Assembly (NCBI RefSeq): GCF_900497805.2
Contig: NW_020954610.1
Location: forward strand, 22,520,614-22,584,613
DNA length: 64,000 bases
Direction of reading: 5' to 3'
Source of the DNA: Vombatus ursinus
Lineage: Eukaryota; Chordata; Mammalia; Diprotodontia; Vombatidae
Part shown: piece after piece, positions 11,371 to 23,744 of the stretch
How positions within the stretch are numbered: the first letter of the stretch is position 1
Layout: each line of letters opens with the position of its first letter
The notes under the pieces: generated by a model
What the model saw: the letters and a program-made list of their open reading frames with translations, nothing else
Told to the model about the DNA's origin: nothing
Database searches by the model: none
Position numbers and translations under genes: made by a program

Positions 11371-12008
11371 GATGAAATTTTTTTTTTTAATCTATAAGAT
11401 CAGTACTTTAAATTAAAATTTATCTGGAAATCTTACCATTAACTGATTAATAGAAAATGTGTGCCTCCAAACACATTAGTCCATATATTGACACTACATA
11501 GTCTAAGGATCTTATTGAGTGACTTCATATTTCTGGGCATATGGGGGATACTAATTGGATATTATCTGATACTAACCTAGCATTTGAAATGCAATACATT
11601 TTTTTCTTACCTGTCCCAGTCAGCAATGCAGCCTCAAAATGCTACATTTTCAATTCATTCTATTAGACAGAATTCCTAGTAGTTATCACGATGACCTTCA
11701 GATTCTCCAAAATGTACAAAAATGCAATTGTTGATCTTGACATTTGAAGCTTCTAACTTCTAAAGATAAGTATTTATTCAGCCACTAACTTCTAAAGATA
11801 AGTATTTATTCAGAACATTTTAGATGGACAAGAATATTTTGATTCTAAACAACTGTGCATTTTATTTATTTTTAAACTTCTTTGTATAGTGTCTTTCCAA
11901 TTTCAGAGACAAGTAAAAGGACTCGCGTTATCTTTCAGGCCCATGCTCTCATTGAATTCTCAATATCAGTCTGGCACTATTTTCAAATTTTGTTTCATAG
12001 CCACAATA

Positions 12009-12053
<45 letters not shown>

Positions 12054-13264
12054 ACAAAGGGAAATTTTTTTTATTATATTCACTGATCAAAAGATCCATA
12101 TTGGGGTCGGAGGCAATATCTGACTTTACTAATATTCATGCTCTTTAACAACTGATCCAAGCAGTTTGTGTCATAAAAATTTATACTCATTAAATATTAA
12201 TTCATGCAATAGTTATTCTGAATTTATTCTATATTGTGCTCAATGTAGAGGGTGATACAAAAGAATAAAAGAGATGGACCATGACCTCCTGAAATAGACA
12301 GTCTAGTTAAAGAGTGTTTATGTGTAAAACATTATCACTTTTAGCTTTCCAAAGCACTTTCCACACAATAAATTTATGAGAGAAATATCACCAATCCCAT
12401 TTTATATGTATCAACTCTTTCAGAAACCTTTCTGAAGTCATCCAGGTACTTGATATTTTCCCCACATTTTCTAATCTGTTCCAAAGAAATGAAATGTATT
12501 CAGGCCGAATAGCTGCCGCAGATTATAATACATAGATTGAGACTGGTCACAGGAGATTTATGCCACAGGAAACCTTTTAAAAGAGATATAATTTCGATTT
12601 GCATCTCTACTTAGAAGAACACTTTTCCTTTTCACTGTGGACACTGATATACTATAGTTTACCGGGATAAGACCTGACAAACTTGAGCTACTGATCTAGC
12701 CTTAGTGGTCTGACTGGCAAAGATGTCAGAGACCAGCAATAAAGTAACTTTAGGCACACTGTGACTGAGATTTGAGAAGAGAGGGCAAAGCAGAAACAAA
12801 CTGTACAGTGGTTGGAAAGCCTGATAGTCTCAAATGAAGATTGTTTTGTTTTTGTTTTTCAAGGATGGGGCCACATTTGTAAGGAGTAGGGAAGGAGTCA
12901 CTGAAGGATAGATGAAAAATTCAGGAGCCTGGGTTTTAGAAATTTCAAGAATAGGGTTGGGAAGGAAATAAATAGTGATAGGGAAAACAGAAACATGACT
13001 CACAGGCAGAGGACAAAGTAAAGGTGAACTGTTAGCTATAAAGTCAAGATTTTAAAAGAAGGAAACTTTGTCTGGAGCAGGGATGATAAACTGGAAAATC
13101 AAGCATGGGAAGAATGATTAGAGATTTTGGTGAGGATGAAAATAAGATTGTGAGAATATAAAATGAGGTGGTAAAGTAGGAGGTTATGGTCAAATAAAGG
13201 AAGATCAAAATTATGTTTTGCTTCATTAGAATATTTTTGTGTGAAAATTAATTCAGGAGTACAA
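11371..13264. other. Intergenic with microsatellite and old repeat scraps
   Basis: A 31-bp near-duplicate ('CTTCTAAAGATAAGTATTTA') occurs twice at about 11757-11814. A (TG)n(GA)n array lies at 12010-12052. About 12175-12305 resembles the ancient 'cactgtgctcaatgtagaggg' type mammalian repeat, and 12345-12460 has MIR-like wording. About 12700-13250 is purine-rich and unassigned. No gene seen. Confidence 0.45.
12010..12052. repeat. (TG)n(GA)n microsatellite
   Basis: Eleven or so TG units passing directly into GA units. Confidence 0.95.
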
Positions 13265-13480
13265 TTCCTTATAGGCTCAGGTTAGGTATCTCCTTGACTA
13301 TGAAGCCTTGTCTGATGACTACAATAATCAACCCTTTTAAATTTATTAAATCACCATGCATTTAATTTTCTATGTAATTACAAACTCATATAATGGAATG
13401 TATACTCTTTGATGGCAGGAACCCTTTTGTTTTTGTTTTTCTGTCTCTAGCAATTAACAAATGCTTCATCTTGAAGGTAA
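13265..13480 (+). repeat. L2 LINE 3' end remnant
   Basis: Carries the L2 3' vocabulary in order: 'GAAGCCTTGTCTGATGACTA', an AT-rich stretch, 'CTCTTTGATGGCAGGAACC', 'TTTGTTTTTCTGTCTCTAGC', and an 'ACAAATGCTTCAT' close. This is an ancient mammalian element fixed long before marsupial L1 activity here. Confidence 0.65.
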
Positions 13481-13589
13481 ATAATAAATTTTGAATTATT
13501 GTACTGATTATTATATCTAATTGACACTGTGCAAAATAAATCATAGATTTTGAGTAAAAATAAATCAAATCAATACAAAGCTAACAAAT

Positions 13590-13870
13590 TGATATTAATT
13601 AACTTTAGTGTGTCCAGGAAAGAGCAACAAGTAGGGTGAAAGAATAGTTAAAAGCTTTAGAGCTGTTTAGCCTGGAAGAGAGAAGACTCAGAGAATATGT
13701 GATGACTGCTTTTAAATATTTAAAGATATCTCATATAGAAGACCTATTTTAGTTGATCCAAGATGACTGAATGTGAATCAATGGATAGAAGATGCAGAGA
13801 GGCTAAAATCAGGTTGAAACTATATAAAAGTGAAATGCATTCAGTCAGGTCACTGAATTTCTTATTACTG
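13590..13870 (+). repeat. CR1/L3 LINE 3' remnant
   Basis: In translation it reads 'LFSLEERRLRE' followed by 'MTAFKYLK', closely matching the CR1 ORF2 C-terminal phrase 'LFSLEKRRLRGDLI..FKYLKG'. Followed by 3' UTR-like text ('GCAGAGAGGCTAAAATCAGG'). Many stops; a fossil fragment with no function. Confidence 0.7.
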
Positions 13871-14894
13871 AAGGACTTCTACTGGATGGTAGGATGCTCT
13901 TTAACTACTTACGTGCAAGAGCTTTACCATTACCTGAGATGCATACAGTAATTTCTATATTAATTTAAATAGGTATAATAAATACATATAGTAATTTCTA
14001 GATGTATTTCTTCCCTGTCTTACCCCTACTGATAATTTTATCTTCCATCAAAAACAAAAAAAAGAGTTAAACAAAAACAATTAATACACTGACCTTGTCT
14101 GATAATGTATGAACTAGTCTATTCCAGTAATCTCCTACCTATTTTTTGACAGGAAGAAATACCAGGACACTGCAACAAAGGTAAGTGCCAAATGGTAGCT
14201 TTGTTGCCCATTACCTAGTTTCTGGTCACAGTTTTGGGGTGAATTAAGAAAGGAGTCATATTCCTTGGTCAGGGTATCCTGAGCAATGAACCTAGAAACA
14301 AGGAAATTCAGGAGCCAGCAGCAGCAGCAAAGATGTAGCTCACACACCAAGCACAGAGCAGGATATCATTCCTATCATCTAGCCAATCATGCAGAGGAAT
14401 CACTAGGGTTGGAATCCCAGAACAAAGAAGAGTCTACAATTCTGCTCCTCTGAACCAACAGAGATTTCAATCTAGCTGATAGGAATAGAATCCAGTAGAA
14501 ATCTATACTTAAAATCAGATTAGGAACTTACTTAGATCAATGACAGTGAAGGTGGAGTAGCAAACTTTGCTTTGGAGCACACAATTTTAAGAGTGCTAAA
14601 AACTTGCAGGTCACCAGCTTTGTCTGAATTCTTGGAATAACACAACTCAAAGAAAATGGCAATAAGACTAATCCAGACCTTCCCTCTAGAAATATGGCAG
14701 AGTCTAACCCTAACATCAAGTTCAAAATCAGGAATTAGGCTGGAACATTGAACAAAAAAGAACCCTATGATAATCAGCTATTATGGTGACACAGACAATA
14801 CAAAGAAAAGTGCCAGAAAGAGAGAGAGAGAGAGAGAATGACTCCCAAATATCCATAAGCAGTGCCTTAGAGAAAAACAAAACTTAGACACAAA

Positions 14895-15700
14895 TGCAAC
14901 TAGAATTCTTGGAAGAGATGAAGCAAAGGCTATCTAAAATGAGTCAAAAGTTTTTTTTTTCTTTTTTTGGATTTTTTTTTGTTGTTGTTTTGTTTTAATA
15001 AAATGAGAAGGCCTGATTGGGGGGAAAAAACTGGGAAAGAAATGCGAGCTATGGAAGAAAACTGAAAAAGATATTTAACAGTTTGGCATGAAGCTTAAAA
15101 CTTTGCATAAGCAATGAATTCCTTGAAAATTATAATGGACTAAATAAAAGCCATGAGGATCCTATTAAAACTCCCTGATGCAATAAGATATATTAACTAA
15201 AGTCAAAAGGCTGAAAAATAGAGGAAAATATAAGGAATATCATAGCAAAAACAACTGACACAGAAAACAGATAAATGAGAAAAATAATTAAGAATCATTG
15301 AACTATTTAAAAGCCATAACAACAACAAAAAGAAACCACACATCATTTTTCAAGAAATCTTTAAAAAAAACTGTCCCAATTTATTAGAACCATAGGGCAA
15401 AGTTAAAAAAAAAAGAAAGACTCCCCTTCTAACCTCCTGAAAGAAATCCCAAAATAAAAATTCCTGGGAACAATAAATCTGGAGCTTCGAAGTCAAAGAA
15501 AAAATACTGCAAACAGTAAGAAAAAATTCAATACCAAGGAGTCATAGTCAGTATCACACACAATATAGCAGCTAACATCATAAAGAAGCAGAGAACCTGG
15601 AATTTGGTAATCTAGAAAACAAATCATATCAGTTTGCCAAAAATAACTTACTGACCAAGAACACCTTGCTGAGCAAAACTGAGTAAAATGCTATGGAATT
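14895..15700 (+). pseudogene. L1 ORF1p remnant (old)
   Basis: Recognisable order: 'FLEEMKQRLSKMSQ' near 14910, a poly-T/poly-G interruption near 14950-15030, 'IAKTTDTENR' near 15245, 'LQTVRKNSIP'-like text near 15510 and the 'YQ..VISITH' C-terminal region to 15700. Multiple frameshifts and stops. No coding capacity remains. Confidence 0.55.
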
Positions 15701-16113
15701 TTTTTTAAAAAGACCTTTATTGAAATAGTATTTCCAGGGCTGCAAAACATGGAAGTGAAGAGAAATATGAAAATGTTTAAAAAAAAAAAGAGAACAATGA
15801 TAAAGGACTAAAAAAAGGATGAAGTGCTTACATTCAAATATTGGAAAATAACTTATTCCCTCTGAATCCTATTTTCATCAGAGTTCATAGAAGGTGTCCA
15901 ACTAGACAAGTCTAGAAGTGGTTTTGTTTTTAAGAAAAGAATGAGAAGAAGGGAGAAGAATACATTAGAGAGGTAAAGAGAGAGAAAGTTTGGCAAAATT
16001 ATCTCACATGATCAGGGGGCACAAGTAAATATCTATACAAATGAAGAGAGGGTAGTAGGGAATGGCTAACATTTGAATCTCACTATCCTCTGAACTGGTC
16101 ACAAATAGGAAGT

Positions 16114-16151
16114 GCACACACACACACACACATACACACACACACACACAC
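16114..16151. repeat. (CA)n microsatellite
   Basis: CACA array with one TA interruption, within the spacer of the older L1. Confidence 0.95.
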
Positions 16152-16629
16152 TGAGGTGGATAAAGAAAGACATTTCACTCAACAAGGAAATAATGGCAAA
16201 AGGAGACAATGGAGTGAGAAACTTAGAGGAAGGTGTAAATCCTAAACAAAATAAACTCTATGGATGTGCAAAAATAATTATTTTTTTGGATTCTGAGAGA
16301 GTGTCCATAAATTGAAGAATGAATAAACAAATTATGGTATATAAAATGATGCAATGTTATCATGCTGAACTCTTAACAGAATAACCACCAACCAGAATTC
16401 CAGAAATCTAATGATGAAATACGATCTCCTGATTGATAGAAAGATGAAGGACTCAGAAAATAGAATGAAACAAATTTTTTTGAACATGCCACATGTGGAA
16501 ATTTGTTTTGATTGATTATATGTGTTTTTAGAGGGTTTGTTTTTCTTGTGTTCTCAATGGTGGAGGTAGGGCTATAAGCCAAAATGGTTAATATGGAAGA
16601 GTAAGAAGAAAGATATTGGATGAATAAAA

Positions 16630-18480
16630 CAATTTTTTTAAAGAAAAATGATTCAGAAATGACTTAAATATTTATAACTAGGTGTTTTGTCTACCAATAT
16701 ATACTCAATTTCTTTTTTCTTATGTTATTCAGTGCTTTCACGGTAGCATCTGCCATTTCTATACTTATCTTCATGATAGACACACGAAACTATGTAGAGA
16801 TTTGGACCCTTAGGTGCTCCCATTTTCTAATACTGAGCTATAGTGACTAACATATTTTTCATCAACTTCACCATTTTTGCATTAAAATCACTGGGTAATA
16901 TTTAATTTGGAGAGATCTGTTGAGTTCCTCCCAGAATACCCCACTTTTAATTCCTCTAACTTCTCATTCTCTGGAATGAATGTGGTCAAATAAGTTGCAA
17001 TTACATAATTAATATTCTTATTGCAAATATTTATAATAAATATTGCAAAGTAAGATGTCAAAGTATTCTGTGAAATGAACATTCTAATTTATATTTGGAC
17101 ACGTTATTAGACCAACTTCACCACCTTCTTCATTTCCTCTCTAAGGAAAACCTGTGAGTTGTCCTTTAATTTAGCAACAACTTCCTATCTCTTTTGGCTT
17201 CACTTATACTGAGACTGTCAGTATTCATATGACTCAATTAATCTATTAGTATATTAAATCTGTATATTGAACAAAAATTTCTTATGTAAAGTACCAAGAA
17301 TTAGATTAATGTTTATTACGATCTAGAGTGTATGATTCTCAGCACTCTCTTTTTCATTACTCTGTCACAATCCTGGCAAAAGCTGAAGGGGAACATAATA
17401 CTCAAGGCAAATTTGTGTTTTTCTGTGTTTCCTGGGTTTTCATGCCAAAATACACACTTAGTGTCTGCTTACTAGTGATGAGCCTCCTTTTATATTAACC
17501 CCTAGGATGAGAGATACAATCTTTTATCAGGTCTATATTCAGTTAGGTACAACTTAAATATAAGGGTTTTTGGTCTGCTGGCATGCATAGTTCTCATGAA
17601 CCCAGAGTCATCTTAGAACCTACATTGATGTCATCACAAAAAAGATTTTTGTGGAATTAGAAAACAAAAAGTAAAGAAGAAGTTAAAATAACTATACTGT
17701 TAGCATTTTTTCAGACATACCCTAACATTTTTATCTATGTTCTGAAACAACTAGACTCATTATTGATCAAATACATTATCTGTTGAAAAGTATTTTTTCT
17801 TACTTATAATTTGACCCTGTCTACATGCTGAGCAGCATTAATGTGGCTGCCTTGAAGTTAATGGAGAACAATAAGGAGAACTCAGAGATCCACAAAGCTA
17901 ACAAAATTTCATCTGAATCTCTGAGCATAGCTCTTCATAAAGATTAATTAGTCAAATCCTGCATTGATTCTATTTGAGTTTACCAAACCACTCCTTAGAT
18001 TTTCAAAGCTGAGAAACCCAAGAGTCAGATGATGTACCCACTAATTTTGATAACACAGTAAATTTTTGTTAAAAATGAAGTGCAATTGTAATGGTAAGTT
18101 AACATATCTACTTTATGACCATTCAGACAATACTGGTAAGTTTGAATTCCATCCCTCATGTCCCTACTTTAGTGCATACTCACATCTTCAACAACAGCAA
18201 AATAACAATTAAAAACATAATAATAATTATTAATATCATTGTCATAGTAACAGGTGCTTTATTTTATAATTCTATTTGTAGATAAAGAAAAAATAAAAGA
18301 CTACTATTCTTAATGATAAGCACAGATCTTTTCAATTGTTCTTATTTCCTTTGTATTTTTTTAAATTTCATTTTTAGGTAAGGCTTTGCACAAAATGCCT
18401 AACACTTCTTTTATTTAATTTCGTAGAGGAAATGAATATAAACATTTTATTAGCTTGCAACTGCAAAGACTCCTAAGAGT
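16630..18480. other. Intergenic, possible old retroelement coding trace on minus strand
   Basis: Mostly unique AT-rich DNA. The minus strand of about 16690-17480 gives retroelement-like peptide stretches such as 'VSIMKISIEMADATVKAL', broken by stops. I cannot assign it to a family. Nothing recognised at 17480-18480. Confidence 0.35.
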
Positions 18481-18505
18481 TTTAGGACCCCCTGTGTGTA
18501 TCTAT

Positions 18506-18542
18506 CATCTATCTATTTGTCTGTCTCTCTGTGTATCTATCC

Positions 18543-18584
<42 letters not shown>

Positions 18585-18612
18585 TTATCTATCTGTCTAT
18601 ATCTATCCATCT
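18506..18612. repeat. (CTAT)n microsatellite
   Basis: CTAT array with a few GTCT variants, followed by a short TACACACA region. Confidence 0.95.
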
Positions 18613-18719
18613 TAGATACACACACATATATGAATGTGTATAGCTATGCATACATCTACACAAATTTGTTTACAAAATGAATTTTAAGACATGTCTTTAT
18701 TTTAGTTATATTTTTATTT

Positions 18720-19310
18720 GTTGACAAACTAAAATTCAATTTCAACAAGGCACTATGCCAAGCATGAGGGAAACAAAAAGAAGAAAAAGACAATCTCTGC
18801 CCTCTGGGAGCTTTCAGTCAAATGAAGGAAACAGTATGAAAACACATATATACAAAGCAAGCTATATACAGGAAAAATAGGAAATGATTTAAAAAGGGAG
18901 AGCACTGGAATTGAGAGGGGTTAGGGAAGGTTTCCTAGAGAAGAAGGGATTTTAGTTTGATTTAAAGGAAGTTGGGGAGCTCAGTAATCTAAGAGGAGGA
19001 GGGAGGACATTCAAGGCATGGGGAACAACTGGAGAAAATGCTCAGAGCCAGGAAAGGAAGTGTTTTGTTCGTGGGACAGTCAGGAGGCCATTGTCATTGG
19101 ATCAAAGAGTACCTGTCAGATAACAAGGTGTTAGAAGACAGGAAAGGTAGAAGGGGGCTAGGTTATGAAGGACTTTGAATGATAAACAGAACATTTTGCA
19201 TTTGCTCCTGAAAGCAAAAGGAAGTCAATAGAGTTTATTGAGTAAGAAGGTGATATTATCAGAAATGTATTTTAGGAAAATCACTTTGGTGAATAAAAGC
19301 TTATACATAA
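18720..19310 (+). repeat. Ancient mammalian interspersed repeat (LINE 3' type)
   Basis: Contains in order 'GGCACTATGCCAAGCATGAG', 'TCTCTGCCCTCTGGGAGC', 'AGGCATGGGGAACAACTGG', 'GTTATGAAGGACTTTGAATG' and 'AGGAAAATCACTTTGG'. This chain of phrases recurs across mammalian genomes in an old high-copy repeat, which I believe is L2/L3 related. Subfamily is not certain. Confidence 0.6.
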
Positions 19311-20165
19311 GCTTATACAATTTTAGTAATTATTGATACCTTTGTGGTATTGATTTAATTTTTTTTAAAGAAAAACTAAAAGAAAGATTTATTTTAATGC
19401 CTGAAAATATTTTGTTAATATTTATTCCCTAATTTTTAAGCTTCTGTCCTTGGTTAAATAATACAGAGAAACTCCCTTGAAAACCTTAAATATTTTAAAC
19501 CTATCTCACAGTTGGATCTACCAATTTTTTTTAACACAGGAAGGGAAGCCCTGTAGTATTGATATTCTATAAACTAAGCAAAGACATGTCTATATGGACA
19601 AAAATTGCCCTACGTGAGAAGTCATGCACAGATTTTGATCCTGTGGGAGTGGCAACATGATAAAGTTATGGATTCATGTAGTTTTCTTTTACACAATTCT
19701 TAGCTCCTTCAAACTCCATGTCAATATTAATTATTGATACCAATAGAGAAAATACAGACTACTTAAAACAAAGTATGAATTTTTTGGACTAGGAAAATAA
19801 TTGTACATCAATGTAGGTGATTTCATTACACCTGTGAAGTGACAGGGTTGTGTCCTAGCTGCATGCTAGTCTCAACCACATGATTCGGATTTATTACCTC
19901 TTTTCCAACAACAACTCCCTATAACAGAACAGTTGTTATATTGCCAGGATCATAGAATGTCAATGGCATGGACATGTCTTACCCTCATTGTATAGGAGTT
20001 GTGGCAAGAGGAAAATGGATACTGCAGCTATTGGGAAAAGGACCAATATGATACATTTTTCAATAGTAAGAGAAAATATCACAGAGAAGACATGACAAAA
20101 CTAATGGGAGCTGAAAAATATAGCAGCCTGGACAATTAAGAAGGATCTTGTTGGGGGTAGTGAAC
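19311..20165. other. Intergenic, nothing recognised
   Basis: AT-rich unique-looking DNA without gene or repeat signature. Confidence 0.45.
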
Positions 20166-21870
20166 AGAACAAAGTTATAATGGCAAAGGCATGAACTTGT
20201 CTGAGCTCTCCCAAATTTCCCTCTGAACTACTTTAAAACAACTCCTCAAAATGAATTCTAGAATGGCAGAACCAATAAAAGGATAAAGGGAAAAAATTTC
20301 CTAACCCAAGACAACATAGAACATCAGTAAGAAAGGGTAAGAGTGGAAAGCATTCTAGTGGAGGCCATGCCAGTTCAGGCCAGGCCTTGGCAAGCTACCA
20401 GCAGACCTTGGGAGTGACTGAATTGGCTGTGGAGACTTCTGAAGCTCTCACCCCACAGAGGATAAGGAGGGTAAGACAACTGGGCAGAAGGAGATAACAG
20501 GGGACTCTTTGCTGTCACTGGGTGCCTCTATCACCTTGCCTATACATGGTTCTGGGATAGTCCCAGGGCAAGGAAAATCACTAGCAGGATCAGGGAAGTG
20601 TGTTAGTTTCAGGGCAGAAAAGAGTATTTGTGGTCACTCATAGGCCACAGCACAGGCCAGGAGAGGAGGAAGCACATCACTCCTTAGATCATACCACCTT
20701 TGAAAAACAGAAAACCCCCAGAACTAGCTCCGAAAACAGCAGCATGAAAAATTTAATGCTTGAGACACCATCCCCCCTCCCCCAGGGAGCAGTGCCCAAC
20801 TTTAACATAAAATGAAAAGACAAGAAAAAGGTTGGGAAAATGTGCAAACAAACAAACAAAAAAAAACCTGAACACAAAAGTTACTATGGTGACAAGGAAG
20901 ATTAAAACACAAACTCTGAAGAAGACAATAATGGCAAAACATCAAAACTCAATGCCTCAAAAAAAGAATGGTCTCAGACCTAAAAAGAATTCCTAGAAGA
21001 GCTCAAAAAGAATTTGAAAAATAAAATAAGATAGGTGCAGAAAAAATTAGGGGAAAATGAGTGTGATGCAAGAAAATCATGAAAAAAAAAGGTCAGTAGC
21101 TTGGTAAAAGAGGCACAAAAAAATACTTGAGAATAATACGTTAAAAAACAGAATAGACCAAATGGTAAAAGAGTCACAGAAAAATCAACTGAAGAGAATA
21201 ACTCCTTAAAAAGCAGAATTGACCATGTGGAAAAAGTTGGTTAAAATTCACTGAAGAAAAGAACTACATAATAAGTAGAAATGGCCAAAAGGAAAAGGAG
21301 ACACAAAAGATCACTAATGAAAATAATTCCTTAAAAATTAGAAGTGGGCAAGTGAAAGCTAATTATTTTATGAGGCATCAAGAACCAGTCCAACAAAATC
21401 AAAAGAATGAAAAAAATAAAGAAAATGAAATATATCATTGTAACAACTGATGTGGGACATAGATCAATGAAAAATAAAAAATTTTTATACTACTTGAAAG
21501 TCATGATCAAAAAATGAGCTTAGACATTATATTTCAAAAAATTATCAAGGAAAACTGCCATGATGTTATGGAACCATAAGGTAAAATAGAAACTGAAAGA
21601 ATTGATCATCTCCTGAAAATGATACCAAAATGAATACTTACAGGAATATTTTAGCCAAATTCCAGAGAAAAGAACAAATCAAATATCATGGAGCCACAGT
21701 CAGGATCACACAAGATCTAGTAGCTTCTACACTAATGATTTGGAGGGCTTATGATGTTCTGAAGGGCAAAAGAGATTGCATTCAAATCAAGAAATACCTA
21801 CCCAGCAAAACTAAGTATAATGCAATCCTTTTTATCAAGTTATCAACCAACCATCATCATCAAATACTGA
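20166..21870 (+). mobile_element. L1 5' UTR and ORF1, 3' part missing
   Basis: The 5' UTR begins near 20166 ('AACTTGTCTGAGCTCTCCC' at about 20193). ORF1 follows from about 20945. The match stops near 21870 after the C-terminal domain; the following DNA is unrelated. With spacer, ORF2 and 3' UTR absent, the 3' side was probably removed by a later deletion, since target-primed insertion normally keeps the 3' end. Confidence 0.8.
20945..21870 (+). pseudogene. L1 ORF1p remnant
   Basis: Coiled-coil region about 20990-21360 with an extra repeat block compared with other copies ('NRIDQMVKESQK'-like units at about 21130, 21210 and 21270). The RRM region about 21440-21590 is weak. C-terminal domain about 21630-21830 reads 'KYHGATVRITQDLVASTL'. 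A short deletion removes the 'VKEKILQAAR' stretch: 'FQRKEQIKYHG' joins directly. Several stops and frameshifts. Confidence 0.7.
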
Positions 21871-23400
21871 TAACTTCACCAAATATTAAAAGCCATGTTC
21901 CAGGCTGAGATTTTGTGAGATTAAGTAAAGATGACAGATGACAAAAAAGAAAAATAAAATTACTGACCTACAACATGAAGAATTAAGAATACATGCATAC
22001 ATTTAATCAAGATACATAATGGAATGAGAATAGTTCACCAGGTCTCCCACTTTTGCAAATGAATATCCTAGATTGGCAGCAACAGCAACCTACATAGGAG
22101 TAAAGATATCATAAAATCCAATGAATTATTTTATTTTCTCTGCATTGGTTTGTAGGGGGTGGGTAAGAGGAGAGGAGAGGGACTTGAAAAGGTGTCACAC
22201 CAAACCAAAAAGTAGCTTTTAGCATTAACAAATTTAGTCCATCAGTGAATTAGGTAGTGTTCCATTGACTAATTTAGAGCTTGAGTGGCCAGTTTTTCTA
22301 AAGAACTAATTCCTTTTTATAGTCTTCCTCATATCCCCATTCTGAGTAACTGATGTAATCATAATCAGAATCTTTGCATGCATCTTGAATTTCTAAATGT
22401 GCCATGGAGCATAATAAGGGGTCAAAAGACTGGGTATAATTTAGGTATAGCAGGGTATAACATGTCATGCTCACTATAGAAAGTGACAAGGGAAAGTCTT
22501 GAAGAGGCCTCCAAATATCCATTCATTCATTCAAGAAGCAACTGTTAGGCCCCTAGCACCAAGCACTGTGCTAGATTCTGGGGTTATAGATATAGGAAGC
22601 AAACCATCTCGGCCCAAAGTAGCATTAGATTCTATTGGGAGGGGGTGAAACAACACATGTGAATAAATACAAATTATATACGAAGTAAATCCAAAGCAGT
22701 TTTAGCAGTTGCACAATCAGAAGGTTAAGCCTCTTGTAAGAGACAGTATAGGAGCTAACTGGACTCTGAAAGAAAGTAGGGGTTCTCAGAAATGGAGGTT
22801 AAGAGAAAGTCCATGATTGACATTGGTCACAGTTCATGCAAAGGCACAGATAATTGAGATATAATGTCATAACTAAATATTTTTAAAGGCAAATCTATTC
22901 TGCTTGGTGTATCAAAAGACAAATGAATAGGGTTGAGTTCACAACAGTATCCTTTTATGTGTAAACTTTGTACTCTTCAGTCAAAAAGGCTTATGTCTGT
23001 AAAAGACTATTAAAGTTCAGCCTATGCCATCTAATAAACCAATAGGAACATCATAGTCCATCACTTCTAAAAGTTAATGTACCATTTTTCATCAGACTCT
23101 CTCCAGACTAATATTGTCAAAGGTTAAATGACATTAATAGAGCAATTCATGACTGCATAATGCAGTCAATAATCCTGAGGACCTACTTTAATGGCAACAA
23201 CCACTCCTTATATTTTCTCCTTGTCTTATAGATATAAAACCTCTTCAAGTGGAAAATTGTCATTTGCCAGAGGTGCAATTCTTAGTAATGGGGGATATGG
23301 GGACCACAAACTAGCTGAAACTTTAGAAAGGAACAAAAGAGTAAGTGATATAAAATTAGAAATAGCTAATGACCAGTTCTTGATTCTTCTGCCATTCACC
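21871..23400. other. Intergenic with one ancient repeat scrap
   Basis: About 22505-22690 has the ancient-repeat phrase 'AGCACTGTGCTAGATTCTGG' and 'GGGAGGGGGTGAAACAAC', as at 18720. A minus-strand open frame at 22298-22522 ends in an acidic, Tyr-rich stretch ('SDYDYISYSEWGYEEDYK'); I do not recognise it and find no start context, splice or homologue evidence. Nothing else seen. Confidence 0.4.
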
Positions 23401-23416
23401 TTCTTCTCCTGATCCA

Positions 23417-23500
23417 GGAAAGACAGAGGAAGAAAGGAAAGAAAAAAAAGGAAGGAAGGAAGGAAAAAGGGAAAGAAGGAAGGAAGGAAGAGAGAGAAGG
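23417..23500. repeat. (GGAA)n/(GAAA)n purine microsatellite
   Basis: Irregular purine tract of GGAA and GAAA units. Confidence 0.9.
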
Positions 23501-23744
23501 AAAACACTGTTATCTACATAGTACATATTTTTTCTGTTTCTTCACATATATTTTTATGTCTATTTTTTCATGTTTATATGCAGAGCTCAAGAGGTATAAT
23601 TCTCTAAGTCATGCTCAGTAAATGTTAAAGTTCATTAAAATAAACAAATGACATAAAAGAATTGTAGAAAGAATATTTAAATCTACTTATAAGGAGAAAA
23701 CATCCTCTTTTCAAGAACCCTCTAATTCTCCTGAAACAATCATT

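Larger units (their letters stand above)
14120..16620 (+). mobile_element. Older L1 with ORF1 and 3' end, ORF2 body absent
   Basis: 5' UTR-like text from about 14120, ORF1 region about 14895-15700, spacer and simple repeats to about 16150, then ORF2 C-terminal text near 16290-16370 ('CCATAAATTGAAGAATGAAT') and 3' UTR to an A-rich end near 16620. Divergence from the other copies is high, so this is an older subfamily. Once more the endonuclease/RT body is lost. Boundaries are approximate. Confidence 0.65.

Noticed and set aside
22298-22522. Minus-strand frame ending in an acidic Tyr-rich stretch, considered as a processed pseudogene
   Set aside because: I recognise no parent protein, see no poly-A tail or duplication, and the length is within chance for this composition.
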